Of a stretch of 64,000 bases of DNA, positions 8,549 to 16,428 are shown piece after piece (the first letter of the stretch is position 1; every line of letters starts with the position of its first letter). A program made the position numbers and the translations under genes. The notes under the pieces are model-generated. The model did not search any database. It had not been told where the DNA came from and worked only from the letters and a program-made list of their open reading frames with translations. This DNA comes from Andeanibacterium fulvum (GTDB lineage Bacteria; Pseudomonadota; Alphaproteobacteria; Sphingomonadales; Sphingomonadaceae): positions 1 to 64,000 of the forward strand of contig NZ_JBANRM010000006.1 of assembly GCF_037154085.1 (NCBI RefSeq), written 5' to 3'.

Positions 8549-9850
8549 TTACAGGATATATTTGCTCAGGTCGCTATTGCCTGCGAGCGTGGCGAGCTTG
8601 TCCTGCACATAGGCAGCATCGATCGTCACGGTCTCCCCACGGCGATCCTCCGCCTCGAAGCTCAGTTCCTCGATCAGCTTTTCCATCACGGTCTGCAGAC
8701 GGCGGGCGCCGATATTCTCGACGCTTTCGTTCACCTGCGCGGCGATCTTCGCCACTTCGCGCACGGCATCTTGCGTGAAGTCCAGCGTCACCTCTTCCGT
8801 GCCGATAAGCGCCTTGTACTGCTCGACCAGATTGGCCCGCGTCTCCGAAAGGATGCGCACGAAATCTGCCTCGGTCAGGCTGCGCAATTCGACACGGATC
8901 GGCAGGCGGCCCTGCAATTCGGGCAGCATGTCCGAAGGCTTGGCCAGATGGAACGCGCCCGAGGCGATGAACAGCACATGGTCCGTCTTCATCGGGCCGT
9001 ATTTGGTGGCAACCGTGGTGCCTTCGATCAGGGGCAGCAGATCGCGCTGCACGCCTTCACGGCTCACCGAGCCGCCGCGCACATCCGACACGGCGATCTT
9101 GTCGATCTCGTCGAGGAACACGATCCCGTTGGTTTCGGCATCGGCCAGCGCGACCCGGGCGACATCGTCCTGGTCCATGCGCTTCTCGGCTTCCTCGTCC
9201 ACCAGCTTGTCCCACGCATCGGGGACCTTGAGCTTGCGGCGCTTGAGGTTCTGCCGGCCGAACGCCTTGCTCATCATCTGGGAGAGGTCGATCATGCCGA
9301 CATTGCCGCCCATGCCGGGCAGGTCCATCGGCATGGAGGGGGCATCCTCCACCTCGATTTCGACTTCCACGTCGTTCATCGCGTTCTGGATGATGCGCTG
9401 GCGGAAACTCTCGCGGGTGGCTTCGGAAGCGTTCTCGCCCACCAGCGCCTTCAGCAGGCGGTCCATCGCGGCCTTGCTGGCGGCTTCGCGCACAGCCTCG
9501 CGGCGGCGGTCCTTCTCCAGCCGCACGGCTTCCTCCGCAAGGTCGCGGGCGATCTGCTCCACGTCGCGGCCGACATAGCCGACTTCGGTGAACTTGGTCG
9601 CCTCCACCTTCACGAAAGGCGCATCGGCCAGCTTGGCCAGGCGGCGGCTGATCTCGGTCTTGCCGCAGCCCGTGGGGCCGATCATCAGGATGTTCTTGGG
9701 CGTCACTTCGTCGCGCAGTTCCGCGCCCAGCCGCTGGCGGCGCCAGCGATTGCGCAGGGCCACCGCGACAGCGCGCTTGGCCTCGGCCTGGCCGATGATG
9801 TGTTCGTCCAATGCGGCGACGATCGCCTTGGGGGTCAGTGTGTCGGTCAT
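8549..9850 (-). CDS. hslU: HslU, ATPase subunit of the HslVU protease
   Basis: 433 residues, the usual length. Walker A GPTGCGKTE lies at residues 58-66 and Walker B VFLDEIDKI is in the middle of the protein after the variable I-domain. The C-terminal end LSKYIL is the tail that inserts into HslV to activate it. HslU is an AAA+ hexamer that unfolds cytoplasmic proteins and feeds them to HslV. It is encoded 8 bases downstream of hslV on the same strand, so the two form an operon. Confidence 0.97.
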   Translation of the reverse strand: MTDTLTPKAIVAALDEHIIGQAEAKRAVAVALRNRWRRQRLGAELRDEVTPKNILMIGPTGCGKTEISRRLAKLADAPFVKVEATKFTEVGYVGRDVEQIARDLAEEAVRLEKDRRREAVREAASKAAMDRLLKALVGENASEATRESFRQRIIQNAMNDVEVEIEVEDAPSMPMDLPGMGGNVGMIDLSQMMSKAFGRQNLKRRKLKVPDAWDKLVDEEAEKRMDQDDVARVALADAETNGIVFLDEIDKIAVSDVRGGSVSREGVQRDLLPLIEGTTVATKYGPMKTDHVLFIASGAFHLAKPSDMLPELQGRLPIRVELRSLTEADFVRILSETRANLVEQYKALIGTEEVTLDFTQDAVREVAKIAAQVNESVENIGARRLQTVMEKLIEELSFEAEDRRGETVTIDAAYVQDKLATLAGNSDLSKYIL

Positions 9851-9858
9851 GATGGGGT

Positions 9859-10431
9859 TCAGATGGTCTCGACCGTCACGCGGTCATTGGTGAAGACGCA
9901 GATGTCGGCAGCCACGGCCATGGCGCGGCGGGCAATCACTTCGGCATCCTGTTCATAGGCATCGATCGCGCGGGCAGCGGCAAGGGCATAGTTCCCGCCC
10001 GAGCCGATGGCGGCGATCTGCGATTCGGGTCCGCCCTCGGGCTCCAACACGTCGCCATTGCCGGTCAGCACCAGCAAGGTCTCCTTGTCGGCCACGATCA
10101 TGAGCGCTTCGAGGTTGCGCAAATATTTGTCGGTCCGCCAATCCTTGGCGAGTTCCACTGCGGCGCGCAGCAGCTGGCCGCTATATTGCTCCAGCTTCTT
10201 TTCCAGCCGCTCGAACAGAGTGAAGGCATCGGCCGTCGCACCGGCAAAGCCGGCGATCACATTCCCGCCCGCCCCGATGCGGCGCACCTTGCGCGCATTG
10301 GGCTTCATCACGGTATTGCCCATGGAAACCTGCCCATCGCCGGCGATGACGGTCTTGCCGTCCTTCTTCACGCCGATGATGGTAGTGCCGTGCCACTGGA
10401 CTGTGCCGTGGCGATTGTCGGGTTCGCTCAT
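9859..10431 (-). CDS. hslV: HslV, proteolytic subunit of the HslVU protease
   Basis: 190 residues from the ATG at 10431. Longer in-frame extension upstream runs through the 3' region of bamE and is not coding. The predicted nucleophile is the Thr of HGTTIIGVKK at residue 16, so an N-terminal propeptide of about 15 residues must be removed, as in other alphaproteobacteria and unlike E. coli, where only Met is removed. The Gly-rich core GSGGNYALAAARA and IAGDGQVS are family signatures. It forms a double-hexamer threonine protease capped by HslU, encoded just downstream. Confidence 0.96.
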   Translation of the reverse strand: MSEPDNRHGTVQWHGTTIIGVKKDGKTVIAGDGQVSMGNTVMKPNARKVRRIGAGGNVIAGFAGATADAFTLFERLEKKLEQYSGQLLRAAVELAKDWRTDKYLRNLEALMIVADKETLLVLTGNGDVLEPEGGPESQIAAIGSGGNYALAAARAIDAYEQDAEVIARRAMAVAADICVFTNDRVTVETI

Positions 10432-10487
10432 GCGGCGAATATGGGCGTTAGGCCCGCCGCGTTCAAGCTGGCCGAAAAGGTTGTGGA

Positions 10488-10961
10488 TCAGCTGCCGTTG
10501 GGGCCGGGGCCGGTGGGTGCATTGGAACCGAAGCTGCCGACCTGGCCGATATTGCCGAACAGATCTTCCAGGAAGCCGCGTTCCCTGCCCAGAACCGGCG
10601 TCTTGTCGCCCTCGGGATTGATATAGGCGACCTTCTCCATCCCCCAGCGCTGCGAGGAAGCCACATTGCCGTTGGCGTCGAAAGTCACGGCCAGCACGGA
10701 ATGCTGGCGGATACGCGGCTTGCGGAAGGGCTTCTGCGCGGTGGTGCTGGAAACGTAGTACCACACCGGATCGCCGAACTCGCTGGTGAAGGTCGGGCGG
10801 CCAAGAGTGCCTTCAACCGATTCCTTATTGTCGATGCCCGGCTGGACCGCCTGGACGAGCGACTCATCGATCATGTAGCCGCGATGATCGGAGATCGAGC
10901 TGCACCCGGCAGACAAGGCCGCGAGCGCCACTACCGCACCGATCCGAACCCTGGCCATCAT
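10488..10961 (-). CDS. bamE: BamE (SmpA/OmlA), lipoprotein of the outer-membrane assembly complex
   Basis: 157 residues from the ATG at 10961. The lipobox LSAGCSS near residue 18 marks an exported lipoprotein. The segment SLVQAVQPGIDNKESVEGTLG followed by TFTSEFGDPVWYYVSS is the SmpA/OmlA fold. The C-terminal tail, about 35 residues longer than in E. coli BamE and rich in Gly, Pro and Asn, is common in alphaproteobacteria. It helps BamA insert beta-barrel proteins. It lies 56 bases upstream of hslV on the same strand and is divergent from the Cbp3 gene. Confidence 0.9.
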   Translation of the reverse strand: MMARVRIGAVVALAALSAGCSSISDHRGYMIDESLVQAVQPGIDNKESVEGTLGRPTFTSEFGDPVWYYVSSTTAQKPFRKPRIRQHSVLAVTFDANGNVASSQRWGMEKVAYINPEGDKTPVLGRERGFLEDLFGNIGQVGSFGSNAPTGPGPNGS

Positions 10962-11144
10962 CTGTTTCGTCTCCGAACCTCGCCGGCACCGCACCGGCAG
11001 TCCCGCAATCAATTGCCTTGCGCATTTCCACGCAGTATCGGCGCGAGCCTTAAGGACAAGCGCCCCCTCGCGCAATGGCGCATGGGGCCCGAGCCATCGG
11101 CCGCGCGGATTTAATCGCGGCTGAACGAGAAGGACCATACCGCC

Positions 11145-11657
11145 GTGACGCTGCTTTCCCGCCTCTTCGCCCGCCGGCAAGACCCTCGCCAAGGCGTGCA
11201 GGCCCTCTGGCACCGCGTGGTGGAACTGGCCCGCGGCAAGGAATGGTATGCCCAGCGCGGCGTGGCCGACACGGTGGAAGGCCGCTTCGACATGATCAGC
11301 GCCGTGCTGGCCATGGTGCTGCTGCGGTTGGAGCGCGACGAGAACATGGCGCACCCCTGCGTCTATCTGACCGAACTGTTCGTGGACGATATGGAAGGCC
11401 AATTGCGCGAAAGCGGCGTGGGCGATGTCGTGGTGGGCAAGCATATGGGCAAGCTGATGGCCGCCTTGGGCGGAAGGCTGGGCGCCTATCGCGATGCGCT
11501 GGCCCAGACCGGCGAGGCGGCGATGGAAGAGGCAGTAAGCCGCAATCTCACCCTTTCCGAAGGTGCCTCGCCCGCCGCCGCCGCTGCCGGGCTGCGCGGG
11601 CTTTATGACCGGCTGTGTGCTATTCCCGTAGAACGCATTCTGGCAGCGGAGATCTGA
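11145..11657 (+). CDS. Ubiquinol-cytochrome c chaperone family protein (Cbp3-like)
   Basis: 170 residues. The segments WHRVVELARGKEWYAQRGVADTVEGRFDMIS and LFVDDMEGQLRESGVGDVVVGKHMGKL (shown in part) are hallmarks of the bacterial relatives of mitochondrial Cbp3, which helps assemble cytochrome b of the bc1 complex. No signal peptide or membrane helix, so cytoplasmic. The DUF177 gene follows 2 bases after its stop, an arrangement seen widely in alphaproteobacteria. A promoter shared back-to-back with bamE probably lies in the 183 bases upstream. Confidence 0.88.
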   Translation: MTLLSRLFARRQDPRQGVQALWHRVVELARGKEWYAQRGVADTVEGRFDMISAVLAMVLLRLERDENMAHPCVYLTELFVDDMEGQLRESGVGDVVVGKHMGKLMAALGGRLGAYRDALAQTGEAAMEEAVSRNLTLSEGASPAAAAAGLRGLYDRLCAIPVERILAAEI

Positions 11658-11659
11658 CC

Positions 11660-12181
11660 ATGGCCGACACTCCGGAATTCTCCTGCATGATCGACATCCG
11701 CGCAGTGGATGCACGGGTCCGGCATCTGGAGGCAGACGAGGCCGAGCGCGCGGCGCTTGCCGAACGGTTCGGGCTGGTCTCGATCGGGAAACTTACGGCC
11801 GACGTCGATCTGGTGAAGGACGGACAGGCCGTCGATGCCACCTGCACGCTCGTGGCGGATATCGTCCAGAGTTGCGCGGTCACAGGCGAGGATCTGCCGG
11901 TAGCGATTCGCGAGAAGCTGACCTTCCGCTTCGTGCCCGATACCGGGGAAACGCATGCCCCCGACGAGGAAGTGGAGCTGGAGGCCGAGGAACTGGACGA
12001 AATCGCCTATGAGGGCACGTCCTTCGACCTGGGCGAAGCCGTGGCGCAGAGCCTTGCCCTGTCCATCGATCCCTATGCCACCGGGCCCAATGCCGATGCG
12101 GTAAGGAAGGAAGCCGGGCTTCTCGATGAAGCGGCCAGCGGGCCTTTTGCCACGCTGGCCGCCCTCAAGGGTAAGGATTGA
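11660..12181 (+). CDS. YceD/DUF177 family protein
   Basis: 173 residues from the ATG at 11660. The conserved core is CTLVADIVQSCAVTGEDL, with the two cysteines near residues 55 and 65, followed by an acidic stretch and the DLGEAVAQSLALSIDPYA motif. In most bacteria the gene precedes rpmF and plsX and is linked to 23S rRNA or ribosome biogenesis; here it follows the cytochrome bc1 chaperone, and no rpmF is seen. The gene ends 3 bases from the stop of the convergent XRE regulator. Confidence 0.85.
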   Translation: MADTPEFSCMIDIRAVDARVRHLEADEAERAALAERFGLVSIGKLTADVDLVKDGQAVDATCTLVADIVQSCAVTGEDLPVAIREKLTFRFVPDTGETHAPDEEVELEAEELDEIAYEGTSFDLGEAVAQSLALSIDPYATGPNADAVRKEAGLLDEAASGPFATLAALKGKD

Positions 12182-12184
12182 GCC

Positions 12185-12391
12185 TTATTCTCCCTCGCGG
12201 AAGGGGTTGAGGAACAGGCTTTCTACCGGAACGTCGAAGAAGGCCGCCAGCCGATAGGCCATCGGCAGGGACGGATCGTATTTGTCCGCCTCCACCGCAT
12301 TGATCGTCTGGCGGGAAACCTCGACTGCCTCGGCGAGATCGGCCTGGCTCAGGCCGCGCGCCTTGCGCAGTTCCCGCAATGTGTTCTTCAC
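12185..12391 (-). CDS. Small XRE-family transcriptional regulator
   Basis: 68 residues, beginning at a GTG whose last bases overlap the TGA of the membrane-protein gene upstream (GTGA), so translation is probably coupled. The whole protein is a helix-turn-helix: LRELRKARGLSQADLAEAVEVSRQTINAVEADKYDPSL, here given in part as GLSQADLAEAVEVSRQTIN. It belongs to the YgzD-like group of tiny regulators that are encoded with a multi-span membrane protein and repress their own operon. Two matching dyads overlap the promoter at 12808 and 12838 and are the likely operators. Confidence 0.85.
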   Translation of the reverse strand: MKNTLRELRKARGLSQADLAEAVEVSRQTINAVEADKYDPSLPMAYRLAAFFDVPVESLFLNPFREGE

Positions 12392-12792
12392 TCCTGCGGC
12401 CCCCGCCCGCGCAGCCACCAGATGAGGAAGGCCAGCAGGAACCCGCCGACCTGCCCGATGATCAGATACATCGCGCCCTTGGTAAGCGGACTGTCCACGC
12501 CAGTGCTCGCGATCAGCGCCATCAGCGCGACGGCAAGGCCGATGGTTCCGCCCCAATACCAGGTCAGCAGATGGCCGTTCTTCTGCAGATCGTCCAGGCG
12601 CCGCCACCAGGGAATACTGCCGGCAAATGCTGCAAGGCAGATCACCAGCAGCAGCGGAAAGACGATCCAGAAATGTTCGCCCGGCTGACCGGCGCGGGCT
12701 ACCCGCCCCGCCAGAATGCCTGCCGCGATGGCCGCGGAAAGGGCCACGATCGTGGCCATGCGAATTTTGCTGCGATAACTTGCTTGCGCCAT
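12388..12792 (-). CDS. Four-helix membrane protein paired with the XRE regulator
   Basis: 134 residues with about four transmembrane segments: one after a basic N-terminus (residues 10-30), one near 42-60, one near 77-95 and one near 105-125, ending WWLRGRGPQE. A GAGGGGAG ribosome site precedes the ATG. No function is known. Pairs of this kind, a small membrane protein with a downstream tiny XRE regulator sharing a GTGA junction, are frequent in sphingomonads and Bacilli. The membrane protein may sense a signal or sequester the regulator, but nothing in the sequence proves that. Confidence 0.75.
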   Translation of the reverse strand: MAQASYRSKIRMATIVALSAAIAAGILAGRVARAGQPGEHFWIVFPLLLVICLAAFAGSIPWWRRLDDLQKNGHLLTWYWGGTIGLAVALMALIASTGVDSPLTKGAMYLIIGQVGGFLLAFLIWWLRGRGPQE

Positions 12793-12807
12793 TGAACACT
12801 CCCCTCA

Positions 12808-12827
12808 ATGTCAAAAGATTTGGACAT
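12808..12827. promoter_or_regulatory. Operator-like dyad 1 for the XRE pair
   Basis: ATGTCAAAAGATTTGGACAT is an imperfect 20-base dyad whose outer bases (ATGTC / GACAT) match exactly. It overlaps the probable -10 region of the minus-strand promoter and lies 16 bases from the membrane-protein start codon. A second copy lies exactly 30 bases away. Confidence 0.65.
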
Positions 12828-12837
12828 CGAGGGGAAA

Positions 12838-12857
12838 ATGTCAATAGTTTTTTACAT
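12838..12857. promoter_or_regulatory. Operator-like dyad 2 overlapping the -35 box
   Basis: ATGTCAATAGTTTTTTACAT matches dyad 1 at most positions (ATGTCAA-AG-TTT--ACAT). Read on the minus strand it contains TTGACA, a consensus -35 box, with a weak -10 (AAATCT) 17 bases downstream inside dyad 1. Binding at both sites would block RNA polymerase. The 30-base spacing is close to three helical turns. Confidence 0.65.
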
Positions 12858-12866
12858 TGCGTGCAC

Positions 12867-13412
12867 TCAGAACGGAATGTCGTCGTCCAGATCGTCGCCG
12901 AAGCTGCTGCCGCCGCCGGCGGGCGCACCGCCGCCCCAGCCGCCAGAGGAGGAGCCCCCCGAGGACGAACCCCCACTGCTGCCGCCATAGGAGCCGCCGC
13001 CGCCCGAGCCGCCTTCGTTCCAGCCGCCGCGCTGGCCACCGCCGCCGCCTGCACCGCCTTGCGGCCCGTCGAGCATGGTCATCACCGCGCCGGGACCCTG
13101 CAGCACAACTTCGGTGGTGTAGCGATCGTTACCCGACTGGTCCTGCCATTTGCGGGTGCGCAGCTGGCCTTCGATATAAACCTTGCTGCCCTTGCGCAGA
13201 AACCGCTCGGCCACGCCGGCGAGACCTTCGGAGAAGATCGCCACGCTGTGCCATTCGGTACGTTCCTGCTTCTGGCCGGTATTGCGGTCCTTCCAGCTTT
13301 CCGAAGTGGCGATGCGCAGGTTGCACACCTTCCCGCCATTCTGGAAACTGCGGACTTCCGGGTCCGCACCCAGATTGCCGACCAGGATGACCTTGTTGAC
13401 GCTGCCTGCCAT
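12867..13412 (-). CDS. ssb: Single-stranded DNA-binding protein
   Basis: 181 residues. The OB-fold occupies residues 1-112 and starts SVNKVILVGNLGADPEVR, with the WHSVAIF strand typical of bacterial SSB. A Gly/Ser-rich disordered linker of about 50 residues follows and the protein ends in the acidic tip DDDIPF, the docking site for replication and repair proteins. It works as a homotetramer in the cytoplasm. It lies downstream of feoB on the same strand, after a 122-base gap. Confidence 0.97.
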   Translation of the reverse strand: MAGSVNKVILVGNLGADPEVRSFQNGGKVCNLRIATSESWKDRNTGQKQERTEWHSVAIFSEGLAGVAERFLRKGSKVYIEGQLRTRKWQDQSGNDRYTTEVVLQGPGAVMTMLDGPQGGAGGGGGQRGGWNEGGSGGGGSYGGSSGGSSSGGSSSGGWGGGAPAGGGSSFGDDLDDDIPF

Positions 13413-13534
13413 GAACTTCCTCTTTTCGGGCTACGGGCCGGGCGCTTGCGCGCGCCGAAACATGATTCCCGCAAGGATGTAAGCTCCGGCCAGCCCCAAG
13501 CCAACCTCGCAACCGCGATTTTGCACGGCTGAGG

Positions 13535-15388
13535 CTAGAGCCCCAGCGCAGTAGCCGTCCAGAATGTGAGCCCCGCGAAGATGTAGGCCAGGCCGAAGAG
13601 ATAGGCGAGCATGAAGGCCGGCCATTTCCAGCCGTTGGTTTCCCTGCGGGCCACGGCGATGGTGGAAAGGCACTGCGGCGCGAAGACGAACCAGGCGAGG
13701 AAGGCCAGCGCCATCGGCAGGGTCCAGCGCGAACCGAGCCGGTCCTCAAGCGCGGAGGCGGCCGCATCCTCGTCCGAAGCGTCGATCGCATAGGTCGTCG
13801 CCAGAGAGGAAACCGCCACTTCGCGTGCAGCCATGGCGGGAATAAGCGCCAGGGCCATTTCGTGATTGAAGCCAATCGGCTTCACCACCACTTCCACCCC
13901 GCTGGCAAGCTTGCCGGCGATGGAAGCATTGAGCTGACTTTCGCCCGGCCCGGCCTTGGGGAAGCTGAGCAGCACCCACAGCACCACGGTAACGGTGAAG
14001 ATGATTGTGCCCGCACGGCGCAGGAACACCCAGGCACGCTGCCACAAGCCGATCAGCAGGTCGGAAAGGCGCGGCATCTGATATTTGGGAAGCTCCATGA
14101 TGAAGCCGGAAGCCGCACCCTTGGTCACCGAACGGCGCAGCACCAGCGCCGCCGCCATCGCCCCGACGATCCCAGCGACATAGAGGCCGAACAGCACCAG
14201 CCCCTGCAACCCGATGCCCGGGCCGACTGTGGTGGCCGGAATAAAGGCGCCGATAATCACGGCATAGACCGGCAGGCGCGCCGAACAGGTCATCAGCGGG
14301 GCGATCAGGATGGTGGTCAGCCGGTCCTTGGGATCGGAAATGCTGCGCGTGGCCATGATGCCGGGAATGGCGCAGGCAAAGCTGGACAGCAGCGGAATGA
14401 AGCTGCGGCCGGACAGGCCGACCGAGGCCATCAGCCGGTCCATGATGAAGGCCGCGCGGGCCATATATCCGGTCGCCTCCATCACCAGGATGAAGAAGAA
14501 CAGAATCACGATCTGCGGCAGGAACACGACCACGGAACCGACGCCCGCGAGCACGCCCTGCACCAGCAGATCCTGCAGGAAACCGGCGGGAATGATCTGC
14601 GTAGCCAGTTCGGAAAGCCAGGCCACCACGCCTTCCAGCGCATCGGCAAAGGGCGTGGCCCAGGCGAACACCGCCTGGAAAATCACGAAGAGCAGCGCAA
14701 ACAGGATCGGCGGGCCGAGCCAGGGATGCAGCAGCACCTTGTCCATGCGGGCATGGAGACGGTGCTTGCGGGTTTCGGAAATGATCGCGCCCTTGGCGAT
14801 ATTATTCGCCGTCAACCGCCGTTCGGGCTGGGTTATGTGCGGGCGCGGATGGTCCTTGGGATCGCGCTCCGCCTTCACTTCGGCAGAGGCGATGGCCTCG
14901 GTCAGTTCGGGCAGGCCGCGGCGACGCACTGCCACGGTGGGAATCACCGGCACGCCCAGCGCCTGTTCCAACGCGGCGGGATCGATCACCAGCCCGTCAC
15001 GCTCGGCAAGGTCGACCATGTTGAGCGCCACAACGGTGGGGCGGCCCAGTTCGAGCACTTCCTGCGCGAAGACCAGATGCTGTTCGATATTGGAGGCATC
15101 GAGCACAACGATCAGCACATCGGGCTGCGCTTCGCCGGGGAATTCGCCGAAAATGACCTTGCGGGTCACTTCCTCGTCCGGGCTGGTGGCATCGAAGCCA
15201 TAGCTGCCGGGCAGATCGATCAGTTCCACCGGCTCGCCCGAGGGGAGGATCAGGCGCCCGGCCTTCCGTTCCACCGTGACGCCGGGATAATTGGCGATCT
15301 TCTGGCGCGCGCCGGTCAGCGCATTGAACAGCGCGCTTTTGCCCGCATTGGGGTTGCCCACCAGGGCCGCTGTGCGCCTGCCGCTCAT
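13535..15388 (-). CDS. feoB: FeoB, ferrous iron transporter
   Basis: 617 residues from the ATG at 15388, which overlaps the feoA stop (ATGA). The N-terminal G domain has G1 GNPNAGKS at residues 11-18, G3 LIDLPGSYGF and G4 ALNMVDLAE. The membrane domain follows with the two gate regions around FIPLLSSFACAIPGIMATR and LIPAMAAREVAVSSL, both with the conserved hydrophilic residues. It is shorter than the E. coli protein (773 residues) but typical for alphaproteobacteria. It imports Fe2+ across the inner membrane. A Fur-like dyad upstream of feoA suggests iron repression. Confidence 0.95.
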   Translation of the reverse strand: MSGRRTAALVGNPNAGKSALFNALTGARQKIANYPGVTVERKAGRLILPSGEPVELIDLPGSYGFDATSPDEEVTRKVIFGEFPGEAQPDVLIVVLDASNIEQHLVFAQEVLELGRPTVVALNMVDLAERDGLVIDPAALEQALGVPVIPTVAVRRRGLPELTEAIASAEVKAERDPKDHPRPHITQPERRLTANNIAKGAIISETRKHRLHARMDKVLLHPWLGPPILFALLFVIFQAVFAWATPFADALEGVVAWLSELATQIIPAGFLQDLLVQGVLAGVGSVVVFLPQIVILFFFILVMEATGYMARAAFIMDRLMASVGLSGRSFIPLLSSFACAIPGIMATRSISDPKDRLTTILIAPLMTCSARLPVYAVIIGAFIPATTVGPGIGLQGLVLFGLYVAGIVGAMAAALVLRRSVTKGAASGFIMELPKYQMPRLSDLLIGLWQRAWVFLRRAGTIIFTVTVVLWVLLSFPKAGPGESQLNASIAGKLASGVEVVVKPIGFNHEMALALIPAMAAREVAVSSLATTYAIDASDEDAAASALEDRLGSRWTLPMALAFLAWFVFAPQCLSTIAVARRETNGWKWPAFMLAYLFGLAYIFAGLTFWTATALGL

Positions 15389-15639
15389 CGTGCGGTCTCC
15401 GCCAGTTCCTCGACTTCCATGGCGCGGGCGTGGCTGCGGCGCAGCGCGACAGTCATCCGGCCGACGGCAAGGGCAATCGGGTCCTTCCCGGCAAACACGC
15501 CGCGATGGGCGATCTCCACTTCGGCGCCCTTGTCGATCCCCAGCGCGCGGAGGCGAGTCGCCTCTTCGGGGGCAAGAATCCCCCAATCGACTGCGGTAAT
15601 GCGCGCGCGGCGGCCGGTCGGCAAGGCATCGAGGTTCAT
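15385..15639 (-). CDS. feoA: FeoA, small SH3-like partner of FeoB
   Basis: 84 residues. The core LRALGIDKGAEVEIAHRG with PIALAVGRMTVALRRSHA is the SH3-like FeoA domain that supports FeoB in ferrous iron uptake. The gene overlaps feoB by four bases, so the two are translationally coupled. A perfect inverted repeat at 15665-15689 lies 26-50 bases upstream of the start codon and resembles an alphaproteobacterial Fur box. Confidence 0.93.
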   Translation of the reverse strand: MNLDALPTGRRARITAVDWGILAPEEATRLRALGIDKGAEVEIAHRGVFAGKDPIALAVGRMTVALRRSHARAMEVEELAETAR

Positions 15640-15664
15640 GCCTGCCCGCTGCCAGAGTTGGACG

Positions 15665-15689
15665 CTAATTGCAACTGGTTCGCAATTAG
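15665..15689. promoter_or_regulatory. Candidate Fur box upstream of feoAB
   Basis: CTAATTGC (15665-15672) and GCAATTAG (15682-15689) form a perfect 8-base dyad around 9 bases. The core TTGCAACTGGTTCGCAA resembles the TTGC-nnn-nnn-GCAA type of Fur site seen in alphaproteobacteria. It lies just before feoA and overlaps the last codon of the upstream gene. Confidence 0.6.
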
Positions 15690-16411
15690 AAATGTGACGA
15701 TTTGCTTGCCTCGCCAGAGGCTGACGGCGGCCTCGAAACGCTGATCGGAGCGCCGGCCCCGGTCTGAATCTTCACGACGGACAATTCATCGAACAGGAAA
15801 CTGGTCACAACGCTCTTCCACGGAAGCCCTGCATCGTCCGGACAGTTCCACTGAACGGTCACCCAACCCAAATTGGAGGAGCGCGGTTTGGCTGCCCTGC
15901 AACTGTCGAAATTCGAAAGACTGTCCATCGAAAATGGCGCTGTGCTTTCGGGCCGCTTCTTCCAGCGATCGCCCTCGACAATATAGGGTTTGCCGATCAC
16001 CTCTTCGCGTTCCAGCGCCACGCTATCGCGGAGTTTCGCCGCAGCCAACAGGCGCACCACCTTGTCCTGCCGTCCGGCGGAGAACTTGCGCTCTCGCTCT
16101 GCCCGCTTGGAAGCCTCGATTGCCGCCGGAATGGCCGCCTCTTCGTCCACAATCACGAGGCGCCCCTCGCGAAAATTCCCGCTCACCCGCATGCCAACGC
16201 ATTTTGCCTTGTCAGGCTCGTCCGCCAGCTTCGACATCACCCAAACGATCCGGCCCTCCGTGGCGACCAGCGCCCCCGGCTCAAGGCCGCATGTCTGTTC
16301 GGCATCCGCAACGAACGATTCGTCACCGGAAGGCTCAGCGTTGACGGAGGGTGCGAGAAAGACCGTCGGCAGAAGAACCGCCAACACGGCAGTGGAGCGA
16401 AGCGGTTTCAT
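15686..16411 (-). CDS. Hypothetical secreted protein
   Basis: 241 residues from the ATG at 16411 (an ATG seven codons earlier is possible). A signal peptide is clear: KPLRSTAVLAVLLPTVFLAP, with a cut near VNAEP. The mature protein has four cysteines, a charged helix around KRAERERKFSAGRQDKVVRLL and a Ser/Lys-rich end. I recognise no family. It lies 17 bases after the coq9 stop on the same strand and upstream of feoA, but the Fur-like dyad at its 3' end suggests that feoAB has a separate promoter. Confidence 0.55.
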   Translation of the reverse strand: MKPLRSTAVLAVLLPTVFLAPSVNAEPSGDESFVADAEQTCGLEPGALVATEGRIVWVMSKLADEPDKAKCVGMRVSGNFREGRLVIVDEEAAIPAAIEASKRAERERKFSAGRQDKVVRLLAAAKLRDSVALEREEVIGKPYIVEGDRWKKRPESTAPFSMDSLSNFDSCRAAKPRSSNLGWVTVQWNCPDDAGLPWKSVVTSFLFDELSVVKIQTGAGAPISVSRPPSASGEASKSSHF

Positions 16412-16428
16412 TTCCGCCCCCGCCAATA

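Noticed and set aside
13431..13526. A 31-codon GTG-start frame between feoB and ssb with a hydrophobic stretch similar to the end of FeoB (GLAGAYILAGIMF)
   Set aside because: It has no ribosome site or homologue, and the likeness to the FeoB C-terminus is short enough to be chance or a remnant duplication.
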